A DNA stretch of 64,000 nt, taken from assembly GCF_029840635.1 (NCBI RefSeq), contig NZ_JAOCCU010000008.1, positions 92,532 through 156,531 of the forward strand, in the 5' to 3' direction. Positions 1-9,189 of the stretch are shown piece by piece. The stretch comes from Mitsuaria sp. GD03876 (GTDB taxonomy: Bacteria; Pseudomonadota; Gammaproteobacteria; Burkholderiales; Burkholderiaceae_C). A program made the position numbers and the translations under genes. The number at the start of each line of letters is the position of its first letter. The stretch's first letter is position 1. The notes beneath the pieces were generated by a model. The model had not been told where the DNA came from and ran no database searches. It saw only the letters and a program-made list of their open reading frames with translations.

Positions 1-177
1 CCAGATGCTCACGCCTTCCTGGCGCCGGGTGTAGACGTCGCGCGCCATCTGGACCGCCATCGCGGCGTCGGGCGCGTGCAGGCTGCCGCAATGCTTGTGG
101 TCCAGGCCCGCCTTGTTGCGGACGAAGACTTCCCACAGGGGCCATTCGTTGGCGCCGGTCGTTTGATTGATGCTCAT
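1..177 (-). CDS. paaB: PaaB, phenylacetyl-CoA epoxidase subunit (3' end beyond window)
   Basis: Small structural subunit of the 1,2-phenylacetyl-CoA epoxidase (PaaABCE), which opens aerobic phenylacetate degradation in the cytoplasm. The 59 visible residues start MSINQTTGANEWPLWEVFVR and continue with a GLDHKHCGSLHA stretch, typical of the PaaB N-terminus. The C-terminal part lies outside the left edge. It follows paaA by 47 bp in the same direction, as in other paa operons. Identity rests on sequence pattern plus position. Confidence 0.93.
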   Translation of the reverse strand, partial: MSINQTTGANEWPLWEVFVRNKAGLDHKHCGSLHAPDAAMAVQMARDVYTRRQEGVSIW

Positions 178-224
178 GGTGCGTGTGCGTGGAACGTGTC
201 GGGGGGCGCGCCGGACGGCCGCGC

Positions 225-1226
225 TCAGGCGGCCTTGGCCTCGGTGGCGCGCTTGCGGGCGTGGGCGAGCGCCGCGTCGCGGACCCAGGCGCCCTCCTCC
301 CAGGCGCGCACGCGCGTCTCCAGGCGCTCGGTGTTGCAGGGGCCGTTGCCGCCGACGACGCGCCAGAACTCGGTCCAGTCGATCGGGCCGAAGTCGTGGT
401 GATCGCGTTCGGCGTTCCACTTCAGGTCGGGGTCGGGCAGCGTGACGCCGAGGATCTCGGCCTGCGGCACGGTCGCGTCGACGAATTTCTGGCGCAGCTC
501 GTCGTTGGTCAGCCGCTTGATGCCCCAGCGCATCGACTGCTCGGAGTTCGGCGAGTCCTTGTCGGCCGGCCCGAACATCATCAGCGACGGCCACCACCAG
601 CGGTTCACCGCGTCCTGGACCATCGCCTTCTGCGCCTCGGTGCCCTCGCGCATCATGACCAGCAGGCTCTCGTAGCCCTGGCGCTGGTGGAAGGACTCCT
701 CGCGGCAGATGCGGATCATCGCGCGGGCGTACGGCCCGTAGGAGCAGCGGCACAGCGGCACCTGGTTCATGATCGCCGCGCCGTCGACCAGCCAGCCCAC
801 CACGCCGATGTCGGCCCAGGTCAGCGTCGGGTAGTTGAAGATCGAGCTGTACTTGGCCTTGCCGGTGTGCAGCGCGTCCAGCATCTGGTCGCGGCTGGTG
901 CCCAGCGTCTCCGCCGCCGAGTACAGGTACAGCCCGTGGCCGCCCTCGTCCTGCACCTTGGCCAGCAGGATCGCCTTGCGCTTGAGCGTGGGCGCGCGCG
1001 TGATCCAGTTGCCCTCGGGCAGCATGCCGACGATCTCGGAATGCGCGTGCTGGCTGATCTGGCGCACCAACGTCTTGCGGTAGTGCTCCGGCATCCAGTC
1101 CTTGGCCTCGATGAAGTCGCCGGCGTCGATGCGGGCGTCGAAGGCGGCGTTGCGCTGCTGTTCCTCGGCGGTCTGCAGCTTGGCGGCCTGGTCCTGCGGA
1201 CCGACGCTCATGGCTTGCGTGTACAT
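225..1226 (-). CDS. paaA: PaaA, catalytic subunit of phenylacetyl-CoA epoxidase
   Basis: Di-iron oxygenase subunit that epoxidises the ring of phenylacetyl-CoA. The 333-aa protein has the usual family length, with the [15 protein letters not shown] and [11 protein letters not shown] segments that carry carboxylate/histidine iron ligands. The reading frame stays open far upstream, but the ATG at 1226 ([11 protein letters not shown]) is chosen because a GAGGAG ribosome site sits 7 nt before it. That site overlaps the stop of paaK, implying translational coupling. A second in-frame ATG at 1211 is possible. Confidence 0.96.
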   Translation of the reverse strand: MYTQAMSVGPQDQAAKLQTAEEQQRNAAFDARIDAGDFIEAKDWMPEHYRKTLVRQISQHAHSEIVGMLPEGNWITRAPTLKRKAILLAKVQDEGGHGLYLYSAAETLGTSRDQMLDALHTGKAKYSSIFNYPTLTWADIGVVGWLVDGAAIMNQVPLCRCSYGPYARAMIRICREESFHQRQGYESLLVMMREGTEAQKAMVQDAVNRWWWPSLMMFGPADKDSPNSEQSMRWGIKRLTNDELRQKFVDATVPQAEILGVTLPDPDLKWNAERDHHDFGPIDWTEFWRVVGGNGPCNTERLETRVRAWEEGAWVRDAALAHARKRATEAKAA

Positions 1227-1237
1227 GGAGGCTCTCC

Positions 1238-2545
1238 TCAGGGGGTCTTGGGTCGTTGGTCGACGACGCGGCGCGCCTTGCCGACCAAGGTGCGTTCGAT
1301 CGAATCGGGCGCGCCCACGGTCACCCGGGTGGACACGCCGATCAGCGTCTTGATGCGGTGCTGCAGCGACTTCGCCGCCGCCTGCGCGTCGCCGCCGGCG
1401 GCCGACATCTCGCAGCGCACCTCGACCGCGTCGAGGTGGCCGTCGCGGCTGACGACGATCTGGTACTGGCCCGACAGCCCGGGCTCGGCGAGCACCAGTT
1501 CCTCGATCTGCGTCGGGAACAGGTTGACGCCGCGGATGATCAGCATGTCGTCGCTGCGGCCGACGATCTTGCCCATGCGGCGCATGCTGCGCGCGGTCGG
1601 CGCCAGCAGCCGCGTCAGGTCGCGGGTGCGGTAGCGGATCACCGGCAGCGCTTCCTTGCTCAGCGAGGTGAAGACGAGCTCGCCCTCCGAGCCCTCGGGC
1701 AGCACCTCGCCGGTCTCGGGGTCGATGATCTCGGGATAGAAGTGGTCCTCCCAGATCACCGGGCCGTCCTTGGTCTCGATGCACTCGGAGGCGACGCCCG
1801 GGCCCATCACCTCGGACAGGCCGTAGATGTCGACGGCGTCGATGCCGGCCTTGAGCTCGATCTCGCGGCGCATCGCCTCGGTCCAGGGCTCGGCGCCGAA
1901 GACGCCGGTCTTGAGCGAGGACGCGCGCGGGTCCAGGCCCTGGCGCAGGAACTCCTCGACGATCACCTGCATGTAGCTCGGCGTGACCATGATCACGTCG
2001 GGCTTGAAGTCCTGGATCAGCTGGACCTGCTTCTCGGTCTGTCCGCCCGACATCGGGATCACCGTGCAGCCGAGCCGCTCGGCGCCGTAATGCGCGCCCA
2101 GCCCGCCGGTGAACAGGCCGTAGCCGTAGGCGATGTGGACGATGTCGCCCTGGCGCGTGCCGGCCGCGCGCAGCGAACGGGCGACCAGGTCGGCCCAGGT
2201 GTCGATGTCCTTGCGCGTGTAGCCCACCACGGTCGGCTTGCCGGTCGTGCCCGAGGACGCATGCACCCGCACCACCTGGTCGCGCGGCACGGCGAACAGG
2301 CCGAACGGATAGTTGTCGCGCAGGTCCTTCTTGGTCGTGAACGGGAACAGGCGCAGGTCGGACAGGTCCTTCAGGTCGTCGGGATGCACGCCCTTGGCGT
2401 CGAACGCGGCCTTGTAGTGCGGCACGTTCTCGTAGGCGTGCTTCAGCGTCCACTTCAGGCGCTGCAGCTGCAGCGCGCGCAGCTCGTCCTGGCTGGCGCG
2501 CTCGATGGGCTCGAGGTCCTCGGGCCGGAAGGTCTTCACCGTCAT
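1238..2545 (-). CDS. paaK: Phenylacetate-CoA ligase
   Basis: AMP-forming ligase that activates phenylacetate to phenylacetyl-CoA, the committed first step of the pathway. The 435-aa protein shows the adenylate-forming signature [17 protein letters not shown] (about residues 92-108), the [17 protein letters not shown] segment and a C-terminal ligase domain with [11 protein letters not shown]. Length is normal for the family. An AAGGAG ribosome site precedes the ATG. It lies 31 bp after paaI and 11 bp before paaA in one transcription unit. Confidence 0.97.
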   Translation of the reverse strand: MTVKTFRPEDLEPIERASQDELRALQLQRLKWTLKHAYENVPHYKAAFDAKGVHPDDLKDLSDLRLFPFTTKKDLRDNYPFGLFAVPRDQVVRVHASSGTTGKPTVVGYTRKDIDTWADLVARSLRAAGTRQGDIVHIAYGYGLFTGGLGAHYGAERLGCTVIPMSGGQTEKQVQLIQDFKPDVIMVTPSYMQVIVEEFLRQGLDPRASSLKTGVFGAEPWTEAMRREIELKAGIDAVDIYGLSEVMGPGVASECIETKDGPVIWEDHFYPEIIDPETGEVLPEGSEGELVFTSLSKEALPVIRYRTRDLTRLLAPTARSMRRMGKIVGRSDDMLIIRGVNLFPTQIEELVLAEPGLSGQYQIVVSRDGHLDAVEVRCEMSAAGGDAQAAAKSLQHRIKTLIGVSTRVTVGAPDSIERTLVGKARRVVDQRPKTP

Positions 2546-2576
2546 GGGTCGTGTCTCCTTGTCGTCCGGGACGGGC

Positions 2577-3032
2577 TCAGCGCCCGGCGGCCAGCTCGGG
2601 CACCACGGGCTTGCCCTTGATGCGGTAGGACCGGCCCCGGAAGACCGCGATCAATTCGTCGCGCTGGTTGGTGATGCGGATGTCGTAGACGCCGGTGCGG
2701 CCGGCCAGCGCGGTCTCGTCGGCGCGCGCCGTCAGCACGTCGCCCAGCCGGGACGGCGCGACGATGTCGATCGCGAAGCCCGAGGCCACCGTCACCTCGT
2801 TGTGCGAGTTGCAGGCGAAGGCGAAGCAGGAGTCGGCCAGCGTCGTCACGAAGCCGCCGTGGCAGATGTCGAAGCCGTTGAGCATGTCCTCGCGCACCGT
2901 CATCGACAGCGTCGCGCTGCCGGGGCCGATCGCGTCGATGCGCATGCCCAGGCCGCGCGAGGCGCGGTCGTTGGCGAACATGGTGTCGCGGACGGCTTCC
3001 GCGACGCGCTGGGGATCGAGGGCCTCGCTCAT
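2577..3032 (-). CDS. paaI: PaaI hotdog-fold acyl-CoA thioesterase
   Basis: Cytosolic thioesterase (151 aa) that hydrolyses stalled ring-hydroxylated phenylacetyl-CoA esters and so recovers CoA. The hotdog signature is clear: NGFDICHGGFVTTLADSCFAFACNS carries the catalytic HGG(F) motif and the conserved Asp, followed by SRLGDVLTARA. The ATG overlaps the paaG stop as TGATG, so the two are probably translated together. The order G-I-K-A-B matches Burkholderiales paa clusters. Confidence 0.95.
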   Translation of the reverse strand: MSEALDPQRVAEAVRDTMFANDRASRGLGMRIDAIGPGSATLSMTVREDMLNGFDICHGGFVTTLADSCFAFACNSHNEVTVASGFAIDIVAPSRLGDVLTARADETALAGRTGVYDIRITNQRDELIAVFRGRSYRIKGKPVVPELAAGR

Positions 3033-3904
3033 CAGCGGTCCTTGAACACCGGCGCGCGCTTGGACAGGAAGGCCGCGGCGCCCTCGAGGTAATCGTGCGC
3101 GTAGCCGAGCTGGCTCTGCAGCTTGGCCTCGAGCTTGAGCGCGTCCTCGAACTCCAGGTCCATCGACGCGTCGATCGCCTGGCGCGTGTGCACCAGCGCC
3201 GCGGTGGGCAGCTTGGCGAGCTTCTGCGCGAGCTGCATCGCCTCGCTCTGCAGCTCGGCGTCGGCGACGCAGCGCGCGATCAGGCCCCAGGCCTGCGCGT
3301 CGGCCGCGCTCAGCTTGTCGCCCAGCAGCGCCAGCTGCAGCGCCCGCGCGCGGCCGACCAGCCGCGTCAGCAGCCAGGTGCCGCCGCAGTCGGGCACCAG
3401 CCCGATGCGCGAGAACGCCTGGATGAAGGAGGCCGACTGCCCCGCCAGCACCAGGTCGCAGCCCAGCGCGAAGTTGGCGCCGGCGCCGGCGGCCACGCCG
3501 TTGACCGCGCACACGGTGGGCACCGGCATGCTGCGCAGGCGCAGCGCCAGCGGGATGTAGTAATGGTCCAGCAGGTTGCCGATGTCCTTGGCCTTGGGCT
3601 TGCGGTGGGGGTCGACCGCGCCGGTGGTCTCGTCGAACTCGGGCTTGATGTGGGGATCGGACAGGTCCTGCCCGGCGCAGAACGCGCGCCCGGCGCCGGT
3701 GATGAGCACCGCCCGGACCGACTCGTCCTTCGCCGCGTCGTCCAGCGCGATGCGCAGCTGGCTCAGCAACCCGGTCGTGAAGGCGTTCAGCGCCTGCGGC
3801 CGGTTCAGCGTCAGGACGCGGACGGCGCCTTCGCTGCCGATCAGCAGCGGGCTGTCGCCGGCGGGCGTGTCGGAGGACGCGGGGGTCGTGGGGGCGGTGC
3901 TCAT
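3032..3904 (-). CDS. paaG: PaaG, enoyl-CoA hydratase/isomerase of phenylacetate degradation
   Basis: Crotonase-fold isomerase that converts the phenylacetyl-CoA epoxide to the oxepin form. The 290-aa protein has the crotonase motifs RAFCAGQDLSDP and GVAAGAGANFALGCDLVLAG (oxyanion hole), then PDCGGTWLLTRLVG with the usual catalytic Asp. The ATG at 3904 has GAGGAG 9 nt upstream. This gives a roughly 25-residue Ser/Thr/Pro-rich N-terminal tail absent from most relatives; a later start is possible but none has a better ribosome site. First gene of the minus-strand operon, behind the operator-like palindrome. paaF could be an alternative name, but the motif pattern and order fit paaG. Confidence 0.9.
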   Translation of the reverse strand: MSTAPTTPASSDTPAGDSPLLIGSEGAVRVLTLNRPQALNAFTTGLLSQLRIALDDAAKDESVRAVLITGAGRAFCAGQDLSDPHIKPEFDETTGAVDPHRKPKAKDIGNLLDHYYIPLALRLRSMPVPTVCAVNGVAAGAGANFALGCDLVLAGQSASFIQAFSRIGLVPDCGGTWLLTRLVGRARALQLALLGDKLSAADAQAWGLIARCVADAELQSEAMQLAQKLAKLPTAALVHTRQAIDASMDLEFEDALKLEAKLQSQLGYAHDYLEGAAAFLSKRAPVFKDR

Positions 3905-3967
3905 TCGGCTTGTCTCCTCGGCCGTCGATGGATTCAGCTTTTCAGCTTCTATTGATCGGCTTCTATT

Positions 3968-3983
3968 TACCGACCGGTCGGTA
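3968..3983. promoter_or_regulatory. Perfect palindrome, probable PaaR-type TetR operator
   Basis: The 16-mer TACCGACCGGTCGGTA is its own reverse complement, and flanking bases extend the symmetry (tat on the left pairs with ata on the right). It lies 64 bp before paaG and 71 bp before paaY, in the divergent gap, so it can act on both. Related ACCGACCGGTCGGT-like sites are typical TetR-family operators, and paa genes of betaproteobacteria are controlled by a TetR-type PaaR. No paaR gene is in the window, so the regulator assignment is inference. Confidence 0.75.
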
Positions 3984-4054
3984 GATACTACGAGCCATCG
4001 GCTGACAAAACAAGGTGGGAAACCTAGGGTTACCACCTAACTGGAGAGGATTCC

Positions 4055-4669
4055 ATGCCTTGCTATGCCATCGACGGCCTGTCACCGGTCGTCCATCCCA
4101 GCGCCCACGTGCACCCGACGGCGGTGCTGATCGGCGACGTCATCGTCGGACCGGGCTGCTACGTCGGCCCCTGCGCGTCGCTGCGCGGCGACTTCGGCCG
4201 GATCCGGCTGATGGCAGGCTCCAACGTGCAGGACACCTGCGTGATCCACGGCTTTCCGGACTCGGACACGGTGGTCGAGGAGAACGGCCATGTCGGCCAT
4301 GGCGCGGTGCTGCATGGCTGCGTCGTGCGGCATGACGCGCTGGTCGGCATGAACGCGGTGGTGATGGACGAGGCGGAGGTGGGCGCGTACAGCATCGTCG
4401 CGGCCTGCGCGTTCGTGCGGGCGGGGCTGAAGCTGCCGGAGAAGTCGCTGGTCGCGGGACTGCCGGCCAAGGTCGTGCGCCCGCTGACCGAGGACGAGAT
4501 CCGCTGGAAGCGCGCCGGGACCGAGACCTACCAGGCGCTGACCCGGCGCTGCCAGGCCAGCCTGGTCGAGGTGCAGCCGCTGGCCGAGGAAGAGGCGGAC
4601 CGCCCTCGCCTGAAGACCGGCGAGGTGGAGCCGTTGATCGCGGTCAAGCGTCAGGCGGAGACCGGCTGA
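4055..4669 (+). CDS. paaY: PaaY, gamma-carbonic-anhydrase-like hexapeptide-repeat protein
   Basis: Left-handed beta-helix protein (204 aa) of the PaaY/CaiE group, reported as a thioesterase that protects the phenylacetate pathway from dead-end CoA esters. Hexapeptide repeats run from about residue 12 to 150. The zinc ligand pattern is visible in CVIHGF and [11 protein letters not shown]. The ATG has a GGAG ribosome site (aactGGAGaggattcc). It is divergent from paaG and shares the palindromic operator region. The C-terminal 50 residues are a charged tail. Confidence 0.93.
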   Translation: MPCYAIDGLSPVVHPSAHVHPTAVLIGDVIVGPGCYVGPCASLRGDFGRIRLMAGSNVQDTCVIHGFPDSDTVVEENGHVGHGAVLHGCVVRHDALVGMNAVVMDEAEVGAYSIVAACAFVRAGLKLPEKSLVAGLPAKVVRPLTEDEIRWKRAGTETYQALTRRCQASLVEVQPLAEEEADRPRLKTGEVEPLIAVKRQAETG

Positions 4670-4693
4670 TTCAGGTCGGCCTGGCGCCGAGCG

Positions 4694-4921
4694 ATGGTCA
4701 ATATCGGCCAGCGATCGCTGTCACTGCTGAACGCGGTGCGCCAGTACGCCGGCCCGAACCGCAATCCGCGCGACGGCGCGATGCTCTGGGCCATCCAGAA
4801 GAGCGCCTCCGGCCGCTGCGGCGCGGCGCCGGTCGCCTCGCCGGGCATGCTCGGCCAGGAGGTGTCGCGCCAGTTCTCGCTGTCCGAGGACAGCCAGCTG
4901 ACCGCGCCCGAGTACCAGTGA
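4694..4921 (+). pseudogene. 3' remnant of a second GH18 chitinase
   Basis: An open stretch of 75 codons whose last 62 residues align without gaps to the last 62 residues of the chitinase immediately downstream: 44/62 identical, sharing YAGPNRNPRDGAM, CGAAP and the terminal YQ. No catalytic DxxDxDxE motif, signal peptide or binding module is left, and homology fades about a dozen residues after the first ATG, shortly after the paaY stop. It is best read as the tail of a tandem chitinase copy whose 5' part was deleted. The 71% identity means the duplication is not recent. Confidence 0.8.
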
Positions 4922-5090
4922 GCCCGCGCCCCGGTTGATGGCGATCAAGCGATGTTCGCCGGACAACCACTTGATGTCAGCGGCACCCACTTCGATGGGC
5001 CATCACCGGGGCCACACCCCTGTCATCCGGGTCATTCCCGCGTCGAGCGCCACTCCCGAGGATGCGGGTTCTTCAACCAGGAGACCCACA

Positions 5091-6830
5091 GTGCCTCTCG
5101 CATTCCACCGTCCCCGCACCCTCAAGTCGTGGCTCGCCTCGGCCGTGCTCGCGACCGTCACCACCGCGGCGATGGCCGCCGCGCCCGCCTGGCAACAGGA
5201 CACCTTCTACCGCGCCGGCGACCTCGTCTCCTACCAGGGCAAGGTCTACAAGGCCCTGGTCAACCAGGTCAACTACAGCAGCTCCAACTGGAATCCGACG
5301 ACCACCTCGCTGTGGGTCCTGGTCTCGGACGCCGGCACCACGCCGCCGGTCACCCAGCCGCCGGTGACGCAACCGCCGGTCACGCAACCCCCCGTCACGA
5401 CGCCGCCCACCACCCCGCCGTCGGTGGGCCACTGCCCCGCCTGGGAGGCGAGCGCCACCTACGTCGGCGGCCAGTTCGCCGCGCTCGGCGGCCAGGCCTA
5501 CCGCGCCAACTGGTGGACTCAGGCCAACCCGTCGACCGCCAACGGCCCCTCCGGCTCCGGCCAGCCCTGGACCCAGGTCGCCGCCAGCGCCTGCGGCGGC
5601 ACGACGCCGCCGGTCACCCAACCGCCCGTCACGCAACCCCCGGTGACCCAGCCGCCGGTCACGCAGCCCCCGGTCACCCAACCGCCCGTGACGCAACCGC
5701 CGGTGAAACCGCCCGCGACCGGCGACCTGGGCCCGATCGCCGACCAGACCGGCCGCGCCTACACCGGCTACTACATGACGTGGTCGGCGCCCTGGTTCTC
5801 CACGACGGGCAAGACGCCGGCGGAGATCTACGCGTCGAGCCACTTCGCCCGCATGCCGGCCACCTACACCCATGTGATGGTCTCGTTTGCCGACCCGAAC
5901 TTCCAGTGGAAGGGCCTGGCCGCCAATGACTGGACCGGCAGCGGCATCCAGTTCAACAGCAAGCCCAGCGACGTGAAGGACGCGATCGCGGTGCTCAAGC
6001 AGCGCAACATCAAGGTGCTGCTGGCCGTCGGCGGCGCGACGTATCACAACTGGTCGCCGCTGGCGGCGGAAGGCGCGGCCGGATCGGGCCCGATCACGAC
6101 GGCGCTGGCCAAGGTCATCAACGACCTGGGCTTCGACGGCCTGGACGTGGACTACGAAGCCGACGGCGACGTGCCGCGCTACGCCAACGCGATCCGCGCG
6201 ATGCGCAACGCGGTGAAGCTGGCCGGCGGCGACCGCCTGCTGACGGCCGCCACCTGGTCGACCGGCGCGGACTGCATCGCCGCGACCGCCGGCGACCCGG
6301 CGTGCAACGGCAAGGTGTCGTACTGGGGCGGCAGCGCCGGCCGCGAACGCGTGCTGGCCAAGCAGCATCCGGACGCGATCGCCGCGCTGGACATGATCAA
6401 CGTCATGACCTACGACGCCCGCTTCGAGCGCTACGACCCGGTGCTGGCCTACCAGGAGAACCGCGCGCTGTTCCCGGCCAAGACCATCGTCTCGCCCGGC
6501 CTGCAGCCGGCGCCCGAGAGCTGGGCCGGCGCCATGCTGGTGGTCAAGGACGCCGACGCGCAGTGCGTGGGCTCCAAGGTCCTGCAGGACCAGTACGGCA
6601 ACAACGTGGACAAGCCCTACTCGGTCGAGCGGCTGATGAAGGCGGTGCGCGAGTACGCCGGCCCCAACCGCAATCCGCGTGACGGCGCCATGATCTGGTC
6701 CATCCAGAAGAAGGCCACCGGCCTGTGCGGCGCGGCCCCGCTGGCCTCGCCGGGCACCGTCGGCAAGGAAGTCGCGACCCAGTTGTCGCTGCCCTTCGAC
6801 CCGCAGCTGACCCAGCCGGATTACCAGTAA
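5091..6830 (+). CDS. Secreted GH18 chitinase with two CBM5/12 chitin-binding modules
   Basis: Secreted endo- or exo-chitinase (579 aa) that cleaves beta-1,4-GlcNAc linkages. A GTG start at 5091 is chosen because AGGAG lies 7 nt upstream and the product then begins with a signal peptide (core LASAVLATVTTAAMA, cleavage near residue 29). Order: CBM5/12 (about 33-77), Pro-Thr linker, second CBM5/12 (about 113-168), longer linker, GH18 barrel (about 213-579). The catalytic motif DGLDVDYE lies at 349-356 with Glu356 as acid. The frame is open upstream of 5091 but lacks a ribosome site and would bury the signal peptide. Confidence 0.93.
   Translation: MPLAFHRPRTLKSWLASAVLATVTTAAMAAAPAWQQDTFYRAGDLVSYQGKVYKALVNQVNYSSSNWNPTTTSLWVLVSDAGTTPPVTQPPVTQPPVTQPPVTTPPTTPPSVGHCPAWEASATYVGGQFAALGGQAYRANWWTQANPSTANGPSGSGQPWTQVAASACGGTTPPVTQPPVTQPPVTQPPVTQPPVTQPPVTQPPVKPPATGDLGPIADQTGRAYTGYYMTWSAPWFSTTGKTPAEIYASSHFARMPATYTHVMVSFADPNFQWKGLAANDWTGSGIQFNSKPSDVKDAIAVLKQRNIKVLLAVGGATYHNWSPLAAEGAAGSGPITTALAKVINDLGFDGLDVDYEADGDVPRYANAIRAMRNAVKLAGGDRLLTAATWSTGADCIAATAGDPACNGKVSYWGGSAGRERVLAKQHPDAIAALDMINVMTYDARFERYDPVLAYQENRALFPAKTIVSPGLQPAPESWAGAMLVVKDADAQCVGSKVLQDQYGNNVDKPYSVERLMKAVREYAGPNRNPRDGAMIWSIQKKATGLCGAAPLASPGTVGKEVATQLSLPFDPQLTQPDYQ
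5343..5402 (+). repeat. 15-bp tandem repeat encoding PPVTQ, linker 1
   Basis: Three PPVTQ units followed by PPVTT, each 15 bp, in the linker between the two chitin-binding modules of the chitinase. Codon choice varies between units (ggtcacccag, ggtgacgcaa), so the repeat is conserved at protein level more than at DNA level. It probably forms an extended proline-rich spacer. Confidence 0.9.
5607..5705 (+). repeat. 15-bp tandem repeat encoding PPVTQ, linker 2
   Basis: Six PPVTQ units and a terminal PPV in the linker before the GH18 domain. It is the same unit as linker 1 but twice as long. Homology between the two linkers could allow loss or gain of the second binding module by recombination. 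Confidence 0.9.
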
Positions 6831-6868
6831 TCCGCCCGCGCGGGGCGCCGTCGGCGCCCTGCCCGCAG

Positions 6869-6901
6869 GCCCCCGCCCGGCGACGGCGCGGGGGCTTTTT
6901 T
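6869..6901 (+). terminator. Intrinsic terminator after the chitinase
   Basis: GCCCCCGC (6869-6876) pairs with GCGGGGGC (6888-6895) and is followed by six T residues. It lies 39 bp after the chitinase stop. The convergent sugar kinase gene ends at 6944, so the stem may limit read-through both ways, but the T tract serves the plus strand. Confidence 0.9.
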
Positions 6902-6943
6902 CGTGGGGTGTCGCCGCCGCGCCCGGGATCGCCGGACGCCGGC

Positions 6944-7906
6944 TCAGGCCAGTTCGGCCTTCCTGATCTCCACCCGGTCGATCAGCGCGCTCACCCGGCC
7001 GGCCGACAGCCCGTGCACGCCGCCGCCCGCGCACGCCGCGGCGCCGGCCGCGACGGCCCAGCGCAGGTGTTCCTCGGGATCCTGGGTCGGGCCGTTCATC
7101 AGGCTGTAGAGCAGCCCGGCCATCGACGCGTCGCCGGCGCCGATCGTGTCGACCACGCCGTCCATCACCGGCGGCGAGGCGCTGAGGTCCGCCTTCGGGT
7201 GGAACAGCTGGGCGCCGCGCTCGCCCAGCGTCAGCATCACGATCGCCCGCGGGTTCCAGGCCGAGATCTGCGCCAGCCCGAGGTGGTGGTCGCGGCTGCG
7301 GAACAGCCCGCGCAGGTCCTCGTCGGAGACCTTGATCACGTCGGCCAGGCGGCACATGCGCTCGAGCGTGCGGTCGTAGCGCGAGTCCATCGAGATGCGG
7401 TAGTTGGGGTCGTAGCTCAGGCGCACGCCCTCGTCCTTCAGCGACTCGGCCAGCGCGATCAGCCGGGCGGCGAGCGGCTCGCGGGTCAGGCTGATCGAGC
7501 CGAAATGCGCCCAGCGCAGCGCCCGGCGCCAACCGGCCGGCAGCGCGTGCGGGCGGAAATGCAGGTCGGCGCTGTCGTCGCCGACGAAGGCGTACTCGGG
7601 CGGCTCGACGCTGTGGACGTAGGCCATCAGCGGCGCCTTGGCGAATTGCTGGATGAAGCGCAGGTCGAGGCTGGCATCCGCGCTGGCCTGCCAGATCGCC
7701 TGGCCGAACGGGTCCTTGCTGAGGCCGCCGGCGAAGGCGCTGAGCTGGCCCAGGCGCGACATCGCCACGGCCACGTTCCAGGGGGAACCGCCGCTGCGGC
7801 TGTGCCAGAGATCGTGGCCGACGCGGATCATGTCGGTGAGGGCCTCGCCGAAGGAGACGAAGCTGGCCAGGTCCGCGTGGACCACGGTCGTGGGGGTCAA
7901 GCTCAT
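6944..7906 (-). CDS. PfkB-family carbohydrate kinase
   Basis: Ribokinase/fructokinase-like enzyme (320 aa) that phosphorylates a sugar or nucleoside with ATP. Visible are the N-terminal glycine motif [15 protein letters not shown] (PfkB signature 1), [11 protein letters not shown], and the C-terminal signature [12 protein letters not shown] in which GAGD carries the catalytic Asp. The start MSLTPTT at 7906 has no strong ribosome site; the frame is open further upstream but that part has no kinase features. It stands alone between a terminator and the divergent moaA, so the substrate cannot be told from context; fructokinase is one candidate. Confidence 0.85.
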   Translation of the reverse strand: MSLTPTTVVHADLASFVSFGEALTDMIRVGHDLWHSRSGGSPWNVAVAMSRLGQLSAFAGGLSKDPFGQAIWQASADASLDLRFIQQFAKAPLMAYVHSVEPPEYAFVGDDSADLHFRPHALPAGWRRALRWAHFGSISLTREPLAARLIALAESLKDEGVRLSYDPNYRISMDSRYDRTLERMCRLADVIKVSDEDLRGLFRSRDHHLGLAQISAWNPRAIVMLTLGERGAQLFHPKADLSASPPVMDGVVDTIGAGDASMAGLLYSLMNGPTQDPEEHLRWAVAAGAAACAGGGVHGLSAGRVSALIDRVEIRKAELA

Positions 7907-8055
7907 GTCCGCGATTCGACCCCCGGGGGCGGCGCGCCGCAAGTGATAAGTCCTACAGGGTGACGAAGGGCAGGCCGTGTCCGATTCACGAGACAGTCCG
8001 GCCCGCGAGCCCCTGCTCCGATCAGGCCGGGCCGTCGGCGGCACAATCCCGACCC

Positions 8056-9189
8056 ATGACCGATGGTGTGATTCCGCTGCTCGACCTGCGCCAGGCAGGG
8101 CGGACGCCTCCCGTGCCGCATCCGCTGCCGCCGCCGCGCAGCGGCCCGTGGCTGGACGCGCGCGGCCGGCCGCTGCGCGACCTGCGCATCTCGGTGACCG
8201 ACCGCTGCAACTTCCGCTGCAGCTACTGCATGCCCAAGGACGTGTTCGACAAGGACTACCCGTTCCTGCCGCATCGCGAGCTGCTCAGCTTCGAGGAAAT
8301 CACCCGGCTGGCGCGGGTCTTCGCCGGCCTGGGCATCCACAAGCTGCGCCTGACCGGCGGCGAGCCGCTGCTGCGCCGCAACCTGGAGGCGCTGATCGCC
8401 CAACTGGCCGCGCTGCGCACGCCCGAGGGCCGGCCGCTGGACCTGACGCTGACGACCAACGGCTCGCTGCTCGCGCGCAAGGCCGCGGCGCTGAAGGCCG
8501 CCGGGCTGCAGCGCGTCACCGTCAGCCTGGACGCGCTGGACGACGCCGTCTTCCGCCGCATGAACGACGTCGACTTCCCGGTGGCCGAGGTGCTGCGCGG
8601 CATCGAGGCCGCGCAGGCGGCGGGCCTGGCGCCGATCAAGGTCAACATGGTCGTCAAGCGCGGCACCAACGACGACCAGATCGTGCCGATGGCGCGCCAC
8701 TTCCGCGGCACCGGCGTGGTGCTGCGCTTCATCGAGTACATGGACGTCGGCATGAGCAACGGCTGGCGCATGGACGAGGTGCTGCCGTCGTCCGAGGTGC
8801 TCGCGCGGCTGCGCGAGCAGGCGGACCTGGTGCCGCTGGCCCCGGCCGCCGAGGGCGAGACCGCGACCCGCTGGGGGTATGCCGACGGCAGCGGCGAGAT
8901 CGGCCTGATCTCCAGCGTCACGCAGGCCTTCTGCGGCGACTGCAACCGCGCGCGGCTCTCCACCGAAGGCCGGCTCTACACCTGCCTGTTCGCCGGCGAC
9001 GGCCACGACCTGCGCGCGCTGCTGCGCGGCGACGCCCAGCACGACCCGCGCACCGACGACGAGATCGCCGCCGCGCTGGGCGCGCTCTGGACGCGGCGCG
9101 GCGACCGCTATTCCGAGCTGCGGGCCAGCTTGCCGGCGGCCGAGTCCGGTTCGGCGCGCCGCGTCGAGATGCACTACATCGGCGGCTGA
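8056..9189 (+). CDS. moaA: GTP 3',8-cyclase MoaA (molybdenum cofactor biosynthesis)
   Basis: Radical SAM enzyme (377 aa) that begins molybdopterin synthesis from GTP. The N-terminal cluster motif CNFRCSYC follows SVTDR (about residues 50-60). The C-terminal second 4Fe-4S cluster is seen as [10 protein letters not shown] plus a later Cys (TCLF). The protein ends in the functionally important Gly-Gly. The ATG at 8056 is preceded by CACAAT 8 nt upstream and no ribosome site, hinting at a short or absent leader. The stop overlaps the mobA start (TGATG). Confidence 0.97.
   Translation: MTDGVIPLLDLRQAGRTPPVPHPLPPPRSGPWLDARGRPLRDLRISVTDRCNFRCSYCMPKDVFDKDYPFLPHRELLSFEEITRLARVFAGLGIHKLRLTGGEPLLRRNLEALIAQLAALRTPEGRPLDLTLTTNGSLLARKAAALKAAGLQRVTVSLDALDDAVFRRMNDVDFPVAEVLRGIEAAQAAGLAPIKVNMVVKRGTNDDQIVPMARHFRGTGVVLRFIEYMDVGMSNGWRMDEVLPSSEVLARLREQADLVPLAPAAEGETATRWGYADGSGEIGLISSVTQAFCGDCNRARLSTEGRLYTCLFAGDGHDLRALLRGDAQHDPRTDDEIAAALGALWTRRGDRYSELRASLPAAESGSARRVEMHYIGG

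Noticed and set aside
1227..2453. PaaA frame extended through paaK
   Set aside because: The upstream part is antisense-like Arg-rich sequence inside paaK; PaaA length and ribosome site fix the start at 1226.
4935..5090. Upstream extension of the chitinase frame to an ATG at 4935
   Set aside because: It would put 52 residues before the signal peptide; the GTG at 5091 has a good ribosome site.
5073..7532. An 819-codon minus-strand frame across the chitinase
   Set aside because: No domain, repeats mirror the PPVTQ linkers, and a clear terminator and real genes lie on both strands.
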